A stretch of DNA of 36,089 nt from a virus. The notes beneath the pieces are model-generated. The model searched no databases and was not told where the DNA came from. It saw only the letters and a program-made list of their open reading frames with translations. The stretch is from the IMG/VR virus record IMGVR_UViG_3300037300_000016, positions 1 to 36,089 of that record; one strand, given 5' to 3'. Positions 5,114-14,109 of this stretch are shown here, in pieces. Each line of letters starts with the position of its first letter. Position 1 is the stretch's first letter. The position numbers and the translations under genes are program-made.

Positions 5114-7354
5114 ATGACCAGAAGCTTCAGTAAAAAGGGACTTCGTCGAGACCTAAACTTCTATGACATCGTAGACCCAAAACAATCATTAGAGAACTTG
5201 CTTGATGGGTTAGTTCAGGAAGAAGGCGAAACTTTTGTTTCTGCGGACATTGAAGTCATCAAGAACATTGATTCAAAGGGTGTTACTAGCGCAGACTTTG
5301 CAAACATTGCAGGATCTGCTATTCGAGTCGTCAGTTCAGAAGGTGGCATTGAAGTATATAAACCAGTCATAACACTGAAAAATCGTATTGACCAATCAAA
5401 ATATATAACTGGAGTACCTCAGTTATTTGGCGGTGATGGACTGACTGTCAGATACTATCCTGATACTCAAGTCGATTCCGTTGCAGTAGACTTAGACAAT
5501 ATTTTTACAGGTGCTCCAGCAGAAACAGAAGTCTTTTGGGAAAATGGGGATATAAACCTTTCTGTCGATGTACTTCAAGGAACTAAGAGCAATTATGGTG
5601 GAGCAATTTACACAGGATTTTTTAAACCTACGGAATCTGGTCCTCACGTATTAAGAGTCAGTACTAATTCATATTTTACTGTTGAATTTGGCGAAGCCGA
5701 TACAATATTGGCCAGAAAGTCTCAGGTAGTGCATACGTTTGCATGTGATGCTGCTTCTACATCTGCAACCACTATTACACTACAAAATATTGCTAATGTA
5801 AAAAATCTCTTGATTGGAGATATTCTTGTCAATGACGCAATATCTCAATTCAGTGATCCAGAAAGTAATCCAGTCACTATCGCTGGAATTAATCTATTGA
5901 CAGGGGTTATAACCATATCAGAACCACTCGATGCCGGATTTGCTAGTGGAACCACATTTGACTTTACATATAATATTGGAAGCGGAACAGCAAGTAATGT
6001 AAATTTAGTTCTAGGCGATTTAATTATTGGCGAAGCATATCCTATACAAATTAGATTTTGGCTAGATGACGCAAATGGCGAAGATATATCGCTTGCAACT
6101 CAAAAGACTATTATTTTCAGCATTGGAGTACCATCTACTTCAAATAGAAGTTTAAACTATAAATTTTTATATGATGAAGATTATAATATAGACCCGTCAC
6201 CATCTGACGTAGATTATGGAGAATTCAATTCATTCTATGATAATCGGATTCCGTCATATGGTGGTATCGTAGGCGGAGTGTCTGCATATTCCGATTATCA
6301 ATCAGTTGTTTCTCTTAACAAACTCAATATTACATATACACCGCCTATATCACTTGCAAGTGCAATTAGACGTACTGCAACGGTAGCATTCTTGACGGGT
6401 ACAACAACTCTTGCAGTATCTGATACAACAGACTTGATTGAACCAGGGAATTTTATATTCGGCACTGGAATAAATGCCGGAACACAAGTTACAGATTTTA
6501 ACATTAATTCATTAATATTCATTAGTAGCGAAACAACAACTACCACTGCATCTACTTCTCTGGTCTTTGTTAATCATCGTGGTCTAGGTGCATTTGAATC
6601 ATCTGCCATATGGTCGAATGCTGGGACTACAATAAGTGGTCTATCTACAAACACGGTCAGTAATATTTTAATCGGTGATGTTGTCGTTCTGAACGGATCT
6701 CCGCTCTATAATGTGGTCGTCACTAAAGGATCTACGAGTATCACGACTTCTAAGTCATTCACTGCTACATCAGGATCTGGTATTAATGGTACGGTGCTCT
6801 TTTATCGTGCCAAAGGTCTTTACAATAATTCATTAACTGATTACTGTACAAATGTATTTTCTGACGTAACAACAGTACAAAGTAATGCAGGAAGCAATAC
6901 ACTTACCATTGAAGATGATACAAATTTGATTGTAGGACAAGTTGTTCAGTTTGGAACTCGCATACCCACAGGCACTACTGTAGTTAGCATTGTACCATCA
7001 GGCAGTGATTTTATTATAACTCTTTCTGCAAATATAGCAGATGACATTCCTTCTGGACAATTGATTATATTTGCCCCAGGCGGCACTATAGACTCAAAAG
7101 AAATTTGTTTTCCACCAATTGATACATCTCCACCATTTACAGCAACATCAACAGGACTGATTACTACATCAGGCAGACCATCTATGAAAATTGAACCTAC
7201 GATAACAGGAACAGGTGAATTGAAGTTTCAGTCGCTCAAAGCAGATTCAGTTACTGTAGTGTCTGCCTCTGTAGCAGATACCTATGATCGCACAATTACA
7301 ATCAAAGATCGTGCTGGTGCAACATTCAAAATACTTGGAAAGATTATTGTTTAA
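5114..7354 (+). CDS. PA14-domain virion structural protein, only plus-strand gene
   Basis: A 746-residue protein. Residues about 112-205 (LTVRYYP, AIYTGFFKPTESGPHVLRVS, YFTVEFGE) look like the first half of a PA14 carbohydrate-binding domain. The second half appears near 310-330 (YPIQIRFWLDDANGED). Between them sits a repeat-type module (about 209-286). Similar modules recur at about 421-486 (TTLAVSDTTDLIEPGNFIFG), 503-564 and 584-654 (NTLTIEDDTNLIVGQVVQFG). The N-terminus (FYDIVDPKQSLENL) resembles those of the two neighbours at 7344-8327 and 8335-10842. It starts divergently from the fibre cassette, behind its own TATAAATA box, and ends convergent with and overlapping its right neighbour by 11 nt. 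PA14 and context suggest a tail protein that contacts surface sugars (inference). Confidence 0.8.
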   Translation: MTRSFSKKGLRRDLNFYDIVDPKQSLENLLDGLVQEEGETFVSADIEVIKNIDSKGVTSADFANIAGSAIRVVSSEGGIEVYKPVITLKNRIDQSKYITGVPQLFGGDGLTVRYYPDTQVDSVAVDLDNIFTGAPAETEVFWENGDINLSVDVLQGTKSNYGGAIYTGFFKPTESGPHVLRVSTNSYFTVEFGEADTILARKSQVVHTFACDAASTSATTITLQNIANVKNLLIGDILVNDAISQFSDPESNPVTIAGINLLTGVITISEPLDAGFASGTTFDFTYNIGSGTASNVNLVLGDLIIGEAYPIQIRFWLDDANGEDISLATQKTIIFSIGVPSTSNRSLNYKFLYDEDYNIDPSPSDVDYGEFNSFYDNRIPSYGGIVGGVSAYSDYQSVVSLNKLNITYTPPISLASAIRRTATVAFLTGTTTLAVSDTTDLIEPGNFIFGTGINAGTQVTDFNINSLIFISSETTTTTASTSLVFVNHRGLGAFESSAIWSNAGTTISGLSTNTVSNILIGDVVVLNGSPLYNVVVTKGSTSITTSKSFTATSGSGINGTVLFYRAKGLYNNSLTDYCTNVFSDVTTVQSNAGSNTLTIEDDTNLIVGQVVQFGTRIPTGTTVVSIVPSGSDFIITLSANIADDIPSGQLIIFAPGGTIDSKEICFPPIDTSPPFTATSTGLITTSGRPSMKIEPTITGTGELKFQSLKADSVTVVSASVADTYDRTITIKDRAGATFKILGKIIV

Positions 7355-8327
7355 GCAGAATGAAATACTCTACGCCATCAATGATAATAGGAATCTTGTG
7401 GGTAAAGCTAGAGGCTTCGCCCGATTCTGTATTAAATGCATCAATGGAAGCAAACTTTATATCATTTTCAAAATAAAGATCGCCAATGTTGACTTGACTT
7501 GACTTTGTATCCAGTGATGTTGCACCTTGTACCCATGGTTGATTATCGCTAGAATATGCTCTTGTTTTACTGATTTCAAATATATCAGAAAACGGATCAG
7601 TTATGTATACACCAGGTGAATTAACTTCGTTCAGCTTTACTTGAGAAGTATTATGAACTGCCGGATCTGATACAGTAATAGAACCTTGTGTATTAATTAT
7701 ATTTGATGTAGCAAGTGATTTATTACTAGTATATTTTTGTGCGCTCAAAAAAGAAAATCTATCAATGTTTTCTTCTAATTCACTAAACCCTTGATTATAA
7801 TTATTTACACCATATGTAGTGTCAACTTCTGCATTAGTTTGAGTCAAAAATGTATTACGTGATTGCGGTCTAGCAATATTGATAATATTATCCTGACTAA
7901 CAAAGTCATTACGTGTAAATATTAAATGACTCGTAATAGAACCTAGTGCAACAAGACTACCATCTACAGTAAGAGACAGGCCAAACGATATTTGATTTGA
8001 TCTTGCGCCAGACTTAGGATTGTATTGTACAACATAATACAGTTGATCAGGGCTAAGACTACCCAAAGAAGTTCCGCTCACATATACAGGATCATTATTT
8101 GTATATGTTGCCAATAGTGATGTAGGAAATAAAAACTTGTTGCCGACTATTGACGATCCAAGTGTCTCATATCTCCATTCCAACTCAGAAAAGTTATTTG
8201 TATTGTTTCTGAATATAGATATATCATCTGCAATACTTCCGCCACCAAGGTTATTCAGAGCCTGTCGATCATCGATAGATTCCGCAAGATTCCTTGCCTG
8301 ATCATATCCTAAATTTCTTAATGCCAT
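7344..8327 (-). CDS. Phage virion structural protein (327 residues)
   Basis: The N-terminus reads MALRNLGYDQARNLAESIDD then LNNLGGGSIADDISIFRNN, a pattern seen at the start of several tail proteins in T4-like marine phages. Later parts (NQISFGLSL, GVYITDPFSDIFEIS, C-terminal IPIIIDGVEYFILLKQ) suggest an all-beta protein that ends in an adaptor strand. I chose ATG 8327, which lies 7 nt after the stop of the LRR gene. The longer frame from a GTG at 8357 would overlap that gene by 23 nt and add a non-conserved-looking MVGKFRGNKN. The stop codon overlaps the 3' end of the opposite-strand PA14 gene. Function beyond virion structure is unknown. Confidence 0.7.
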   Translation of the reverse strand: MALRNLGYDQARNLAESIDDRQALNNLGGGSIADDISIFRNNTNNFSELEWRYETLGSSIVGNKFLFPTSLLATYTNNDPVYVSGTSLGSLSPDQLYYVVQYNPKSGARSNQISFGLSLTVDGSLVALGSITSHLIFTRNDFVSQDNIINIARPQSRNTFLTQTNAEVDTTYGVNNYNQGFSELEENIDRFSFLSAQKYTSNKSLATSNIINTQGSITVSDPAVHNTSQVKLNEVNSPGVYITDPFSDIFEISKTRAYSSDNQPWVQGATSLDTKSSQVNIGDLYFENDIKFASIDAFNTESGEASSFTHKIPIIIDGVEYFILLKQ

Positions 8328-8334
8328 GTTTTTG

Positions 8335-10842
8335 TTACCACGAAATTTGCCAACCACGTTGACGGAGGAATGCTATTTTTTCAAAGATTTCTTGTTCACG
8401 ACTTGTACCAATTTCAGAAGGATTATATCCAGGTGCATTTGACTGACTACGAAGATTCACACTAACTCTACTTCGAGGAGCAAGTATATAATTTTCGTAC
8501 AGGTCTTCGATGATAGTATTTAAATTAGACTCAGATAAGTTGTTAGTTGATACGTCAAGGAATGTGAGTCTTCGGAGACCTTTAAAGGATCCACTCGTAT
8601 AATCAGTGAATTGATTATTATAAAGATATAGTCTATCGATGTTAGGCGAGTCTTCCGACAGTGCAGGTATAGATCCTGTTATCTGATTATTATACAAATA
8701 AACATGATACAGATTAGGTGTGTTTATAAAGCCATTAAACGATGTCAATGCATTATTATGTGCATAAAAGTAATTTAATGCTAACTTGTTATTGAAGAAA
8801 GGAACACCACCAGAGAGTTCATTATTTGATACATCAATATAGAGAATGCTTTGATTAGACGTAAATGTAGGAATTGACCCACGGAATTTGTTTACTGGCA
8901 TTATAAAATAACGCAGTGCAGGGCAACTTGATATATCTGGCAAAGGAACATCGGTTAATGAATCGCCAGTTCTTCCATATGAATACCAATAGAGATAGCT
9001 AAGATTCTTTAGGTTTTTAAACGTGTCGGGTTCAAATCCCTTTCCGACCAAAAGACTGTTTGATAATACTCGGAAAAATGATATGTCCTTGGCATCATTA
9101 AAGGTATCCTTGTACAACACATAAGTTGTACCATCTGCATAACCATGCTCACCATTATCTGGTCTGCCGCCTGTTATTGATTGCGCAGCATAGGCATCAA
9201 ATGAAGTCAGTGATTGATTGTTCTTGAACTTTGGTATAAATCCACTAACAGCAGACGCATTTATGCTAATACCAGTAAGAGCAGTACAACCAGAAAACTT
9301 GTACGACACATCAGAAGATGTACTAACATGAAACGGACTAGAGTTGCTATTACTAGTATGACCATAACTTGTTAGGAGTGTTCTGCTTCTTAAATCTGGT
9401 ATGGGCAAATTTGTACTACTGATATTGACGGTCTGTATATTAGTCGAGGCAATAGAAAATGTTGCATCGCTTAAATTTCTATTACCACCCAAATCAATAT
9501 TTCTTAATTCTGGTAAATCTTTTAGTCCTGTAGCAGGAACTGTTCTAAAGTCATTATTTCCTACATAATAATTTTGACAAGTATCTGGCATCTGTGGTAA
9601 ATGACACACAGGATCATATAAGTCTGGGTTAAAAAATGGACCAGAACCACGTCCTACATTAAACGTGATCAGCGAAGGAAAGCGATACTTAAATACAGAT
9701 ACTGCGCCTACACTTGCCGGAGCAACTTCTATACCAGAACCATTGACCCAGCGAATCGAACCAAAGAACGTGCCATACATATTAATAGATGCAAGACTTG
9801 TAGGAAAGTGATTTAGCACATCTAAGTTCAGTTTCTTTAGGTTGTCGCTTTCTGCTAAGTAAAGATTGTTACCAAATATGTTAAGCGTCAAAAGGTTAGG
9901 CGAAAATATATTCAGATTAGCGACAGTTCGTATATCATTAAATGAAATATTTAATTGTGTAAGATTAGGCAATTCAGCTAACGGAAGAGTACGCAGGTTT
10001 ACACCAGTCAGAGTCAATGATGTAAAATTATCTGGAGGATAATATATTTCAATTGTACGAGGTGCAGACTGAACACTACGATAATTTAATGTAGTGCCTC
10101 GATTCGGATATGATTGAATATCTGACGCATTTGACTGATTGACAATTCGCCAACTGATGTTGATACCAGTTATTGGATTAACTGCTACAATACTATCAAA
10201 GTTTCTAAAAAAACCACTAAATTTAAGTGGAATGGACTTCATGGCATATAACTTAACCTGTTCCCCATTGATTGTAGTCGTGATTGCATGAGTAGGTACT
10301 TCTGCGGTATACAATTTAGGAACTGCATTTTCTCCCCACTGAATCTTGTCTGTTGTAACAGTACCACCATCGTATATCTTGACTTCTGAACCATAGAAGA
10401 TCGGATCAGATTCAGAAGGAGAAGATCCTGCTGGACTAATAGACGACCATGCCGATACACGAGATGTAGAAATATCTGCAAAGGCAATCTGGTCAGTATC
10501 TGTATTAACATAATTATATCGAATGGCCGAGGCACCAATTGGTCCATTGACCTCTAGATTACCCTGAAGTGAATTGTCTGTTCCACCTGCCCTAGATAAT
10601 ATACCTGCATACTGTGAACTTTCCGATAAAAATCTATCCAAAGTTCTATAAATTGGCGAAGTCAAATTAGACAGTGTAACCAGATCATCACGTGTTGCAC
10701 CTAACTCACCTGCAACTCCACGTATGATATTAAGGTCGCCAATATTCAACCCTATTTTAAATAGAGCATCTTCTTTATCGATAACATCGGAAAGGTTACT
10801 AGATGCTTTATATCCGTAATATACGTTTGTTTCAAATGCCAT
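8335..10842 (-). CDS. Leucine-rich-repeat tail/adhesin protein
   Basis: An 835-residue protein. Residues 1-60 contain NLSDVIDKEDALFKIGLNIG, a virion-attachment-like N-terminus shared with neighbours. Residues about 80-130 (GNLEVNG, NYVNTDTDQIAFADISTSRV) are fibre-like. From about residue 270 to the end run irregular leucine-rich repeats: LPLAELPNLTQLNISFNDIR, LTLNIFGNNL, LPELRNIDLGGNRNLSDA, ILYIDVSNNELSGGVP, LYHVYLYNNQITGSIP, LTFLDVSTNNLSES. The last unit is followed by SQSNAPGYNPSEIG and FLRQRGWQISW, the kind of ending seen in bacterial BspA/internalin-like LRR surface proteins (family knowledge). It starts 9 nt after the stop of the preceding structural gene. LRRs bind proteins or glycans, so a host-recognition role is likely; this is inference. 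Confidence 0.85.
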   Translation of the reverse strand: MAFETNVYYGYKASSNLSDVIDKEDALFKIGLNIGDLNIIRGVAGELGATRDDLVTLSNLTSPIYRTLDRFLSESSQYAGILSRAGGTDNSLQGNLEVNGPIGASAIRYNYVNTDTDQIAFADISTSRVSAWSSISPAGSSPSESDPIFYGSEVKIYDGGTVTTDKIQWGENAVPKLYTAEVPTHAITTTINGEQVKLYAMKSIPLKFSGFFRNFDSIVAVNPITGINISWRIVNQSNASDIQSYPNRGTTLNYRSVQSAPRTIEIYYPPDNFTSLTLTGVNLRTLPLAELPNLTQLNISFNDIRTVANLNIFSPNLLTLNIFGNNLYLAESDNLKKLNLDVLNHFPTSLASINMYGTFFGSIRWVNGSGIEVAPASVGAVSVFKYRFPSLITFNVGRGSGPFFNPDLYDPVCHLPQMPDTCQNYYVGNNDFRTVPATGLKDLPELRNIDLGGNRNLSDATFSIASTNIQTVNISSTNLPIPDLRSRTLLTSYGHTSNSNSSPFHVSTSSDVSYKFSGCTALTGISINASAVSGFIPKFKNNQSLTSFDAYAAQSITGGRPDNGEHGYADGTTYVLYKDTFNDAKDISFFRVLSNSLLVGKGFEPDTFKNLKNLSYLYWYSYGRTGDSLTDVPLPDISSCPALRYFIMPVNKFRGSIPTFTSNQSILYIDVSNNELSGGVPFFNNKLALNYFYAHNNALTSFNGFINTPNLYHVYLYNNQITGSIPALSEDSPNIDRLYLYNNQFTDYTSGSFKGLRRLTFLDVSTNNLSESNLNTIIEDLYENYILAPRSRVSVNLRSQSNAPGYNPSEIGTSREQEIFEKIAFLRQRGWQISW

Positions 10843-10851
10843 AGTTTTATC

Positions 10852-13800
10852 TTATTGTTCCGATGTATTAATACTTATTTGTATAGTACCAGAAGAAACT
10901 GCCATCGTCTTACCAACAACAAAGGTTGCTTCTCTGTTAAATAAGTCAGGCGTAATAGATTCACGATCTGAACCATATATATTTGACATATCAATTATTT
11001 TTGTTTCTCCTGCGCCAACATAGAACGAATTCACTACACTGTATGGTCTTAACTGCTGGCCAACTTCTACATCAACTGCTACAGCAGATAATCTATTCTT
11101 TGAAACAAAATTAACTGGAGGAAAATCATCTTCTGCTGGGCTACTTACAAGTGGTGATTTATCTATATTATTATTTAGGAGCCATTGTGGCGATGATGCA
11201 ATAGCCATGTCGCCAATTATTTCTTTGACTGAAATTGAATTGACTGCAGACTTATCTCGCAAAAAGCAAACAAGGTACAATGGATATGGGTTGAACTTCA
11301 TGACCTTTGATTTATTGACATTTGCCCAGAATATGCGCAACGATGACAATGCGATCTGTATATCATCTCCATCACTTTTGCCTGGGAGTTGACCACTTAT
11401 CTGAGCATAATAAATTGTATCTTCTTCGACATCATATGAATCCTGTTCCGATGTAAACGTAATGCCCGTACTAACAAAAGCAGTACCGTTATACAATCCG
11501 ACTTCGCCACTTATTAGTGCATCTGATTGAAATGACTCGTTTGGCTCAAGGACAATATAATAATTGCCATCAGGTTCGCCAGTCTTAGGATTCCCTAATT
11601 CTAATTTGCTATTTAATTGTATTTTATCTATTTGCTCAACTGTAAGCGTAGAACATACACCTGGTAATATACCAGTAATTGCAGGAATACGGTAATCAAT
11701 TTCACCAACAGAAAAATTTGTACCAAGTGCTTCACCTGCTTCAATACCCTTGCGTGTACGACCTGTACCAGAAGGTATATGCTCACCAAATAAAATGTCC
11801 GAGAGTGGTAATGATGTTCGTGTATCAGAGTCCGAATATTTCCAATTTATATCTGGATCGCCACCTGAGTCTAATACTTCAACTGGCACCTTGTCGGTTA
11901 CACCTAACAAGAATTCAGCAAAGTGACCAAACGAGTCGCCTACTCTAGGATTTAAAAATTGTATTTCTATCTTGGAACCAGTCAGCGGAGTGATCGAAGC
12001 AGCAATAGCATCATAGTTAGTCAACCTAACCTGATATGGGTATTGAGTTCCTGTACCAAAAGGTACTGTGATAACATCGCCTACAGTGTATGAAAATACA
12101 GTAGAAGGAAATCCACCAGCAACTTTTGTGAACCCATTTGTTGCAATTCTTTCTATGACTGCTTCTTCAAACAGCCCAGACCCTGGAGATGTCTCTAAAT
12201 CAAGTGACTTGATATAACCACCATACAATCCATCTGCAATTATCTTTGAACCAATATCTGCAACCGTAAACAACTCTGATGGTTGAACATCTAAGGGATT
12301 AGCAGGGACTATAGAAAACGTATTAAGTGCCGAGGTATTTAATGTTATGTTAAATGTACGACCAATCGTTCCGCCAATGAGACCATGATTGTATACATGA
12401 CCAAACCCAGGGCATGCCTTACAGGTAACCACATCAACTCGTGTCAACTCAGATGCCGTAGCAGATATTGTCTTTGGAAATATAATTTTTTTATTTTCTT
12501 TTGCTATACCATCAGAATTTAATAATGTTGTCTTTGATGTCAGACCTATTAATGGTTTGCTGATAGTCGAGTTAATATCTTTCAGTCCAGACTCAAATGA
12601 ATTCTGAGTCAATGCGCCTTCATCCCCGCCATCAATATAGCATGATGCACCATATTTGTATATGTACTGCGGTGTACGGAGAGTAGCGTTTTCACGAATA
12701 TCAATTTGATATTTAAATCTAAAGTAAGGATCTTCTAGACAAGGTTGTCCTAATTTATTTTCTATGACCAGCGTATGAATCAGAACCCAACGAGCCTCGC
12801 CATTATCTACAGGAATATACACATAGAACTTTGCGCCAATTGCTCCATACCAGCCAAACTCAATCTTGTACATCGTTACATTAGGTGTTGTCAATAAATA
12901 ACCCGAACGACCATTACCATTAAGTTTATCACCATTAAAGTTATCACGAGGTATGACTAGTGTATAATAATTCTGTAGATTAAATGGGTCACCTGATGAT
13001 TCAAATCTTTGATCCGATGGCTCAAGACCATTTGCTCTAATAACATCAGGATCAAGTGGAACGGTAGATCTACGAACAATTGAAAAATTTGCACCACGAA
13101 CCTGAAAGACATACTGATCCGTTGGGTTTGCTATACCCCATTCGATTACGTTTGCCGCAGAGCCTGAGTCCGAGGATATTCTGGCACCAAAGGTAAACCC
13201 TGATATACGCCCTGGCTGATAACGATATGTCTTGCGAGATTGCATTAACGAAAGTCGTCTAGTGCTAGAGGAATAGCCAGGTCGGGTTTCGTCAAATGAA
13301 GGGTTGCTACCCGTCAGTCCATTAATGATTGATGGAGTAATAATTGTGCCTGGGTTAGTAGGGTCAGAAAATATATTGGAACGAATGTCTACCCATGTTC
13401 TTGTCCATGTATCAATTAGTGTGAATCCTTCGGCTTCTGTTACACCAACAAATTCAATTTCTTCATCGCTTCCAATGAATACCTTTGATCCATCTAAAAA
13501 GTATTGCGACAAGCCAGGAAGTTCTTCATATAGTATGTTACCTAAATCAATAAAGTTTTTAAATTGTTGATATAGTAATTCATTATATCGACCAAGGTCT
13601 TCCCACCCTAGACCGAATGGATATGAATAAGGTACAGGAAATGCGCCTAACTTAATTGCTTGCTCTCCAGTTTCTTCTATCATCTGAGCGCCATAGTGTT
13701 GCCCAAATCCTACAGCAGTTCTAGATTCCCATGGACCATATGAAGCAGCACCAGATCCATAATTGTATGTCTCCCATGACGACTCATCAAAGCCAAGAAC

Positions 13801-14103
13801 AGATACATCAGAAAACAGACTCAACTGAGTCTCTGCTCTGCTTATACCCAATAGAGTCGTTGCAGTCTCAGATGTCTCTGGGAATTGTTCAACAACTTTA
13901 ATTGGTTCTATTGTATTAGGATCAGTAACTACGGACGTTGCATGCTTAGAAGTAGCAATTTCAGAAATTACTCTTTCTGCGTCTGTGACGAGCGGAAGTC
14001 CTGCCTGATCCACGAGCTTTTCACCCGTGACAATATCAGACAGTTGAACTTCCGTAATAATAGAAGGTACTGGAAACTTATCAAACCCAATTTTTGTATG
14101 CAT
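10852..14103 (-). CDS. Large virion structural protein, paralogue of its upstream neighbour (1083 residues)
   Basis: It shares several blocks with the 983-residue protein directly upstream: LLGISRAETQLSLFSDV (near residue 85), YRYQPGRISGFTFGARISS (about 289), KIEFGWYGAIGAKFYVYIPV then NGEARWVLIHTL (about 411-450), and YKYGASCYIDGGDEG (about 480-500). The N-terminus (MHTKIGFDKFPVPSI) differs. Proteins with these blocks are found as large structural proteins between the baseplate and fibre genes of T4-like marine phages (from memory). The position suggests a baseplate periphery or fibre-connecting role; no enzymatic motif is visible. ATG 14103 lies 6 nt after the upstream stop, with a GGAAGAG ribosome site. 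No signal peptide or membrane segment is seen. Confidence 0.75.
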   Translation of the reverse strand: MHTKIGFDKFPVPSIITEVQLSDIVTGEKLVDQAGLPLVTDAERVISEIATSKHATSVVTDPNTIEPIKVVEQFPETSETATTLLGISRAETQLSLFSDVSVLGFDESSWETYNYGSGAASYGPWESRTAVGFGQHYGAQMIEETGEQAIKLGAFPVPYSYPFGLGWEDLGRYNELLYQQFKNFIDLGNILYEELPGLSQYFLDGSKVFIGSDEEIEFVGVTEAEGFTLIDTWTRTWVDIRSNIFSDPTNPGTIITPSIINGLTGSNPSFDETRPGYSSSTRRLSLMQSRKTYRYQPGRISGFTFGARISSDSGSAANVIEWGIANPTDQYVFQVRGANFSIVRRSTVPLDPDVIRANGLEPSDQRFESSGDPFNLQNYYTLVIPRDNFNGDKLNGNGRSGYLLTTPNVTMYKIEFGWYGAIGAKFYVYIPVDNGEARWVLIHTLVIENKLGQPCLEDPYFRFKYQIDIRENATLRTPQYIYKYGASCYIDGGDEGALTQNSFESGLKDINSTISKPLIGLTSKTTLLNSDGIAKENKKIIFPKTISATASELTRVDVVTCKACPGFGHVYNHGLIGGTIGRTFNITLNTSALNTFSIVPANPLDVQPSELFTVADIGSKIIADGLYGGYIKSLDLETSPGSGLFEEAVIERIATNGFTKVAGGFPSTVFSYTVGDVITVPFGTGTQYPYQVRLTNYDAIAASITPLTGSKIEIQFLNPRVGDSFGHFAEFLLGVTDKVPVEVLDSGGDPDINWKYSDSDTRTSLPLSDILFGEHIPSGTGRTRKGIEAGEALGTNFSVGEIDYRIPAITGILPGVCSTLTVEQIDKIQLNSKLELGNPKTGEPDGNYYIVLEPNESFQSDALISGEVGLYNGTAFVSTGITFTSEQDSYDVEEDTIYYAQISGQLPGKSDGDDIQIALSSLRIFWANVNKSKVMKFNPYPLYLVCFLRDKSAVNSISVKEIIGDMAIASSPQWLLNNNIDKSPLVSSPAEDDFPPVNFVSKNRLSAVAVDVEVGQQLRPYSVVNSFYVGAGETKIIDMSNIYGSDRESITPDLFNREATFVVGKTMAVSSGTIQISINTSEQ

Positions 14104-14109
14104 AACGTA

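Noticed and set aside
5042-7354. Invertible segment carrying the plus-strand gene
   Set aside because: The palindrome at 5042-5076 has no matching inverted copy near 7344-7354, and no recombinase gene is visible in the window.
7344-8357. Longer start (GTG 8357) for the 327-residue structural gene
   Set aside because: It would overlap the LRR gene. ATG 8327 falls 7 nt after the stop and begins at the conserved-looking MALRNLGYD.
10873-10880. TACAAATA on the minus strand before the LRR gene
   Set aside because: One mismatch to the late box; too weak to list in an A+T-rich sequence.
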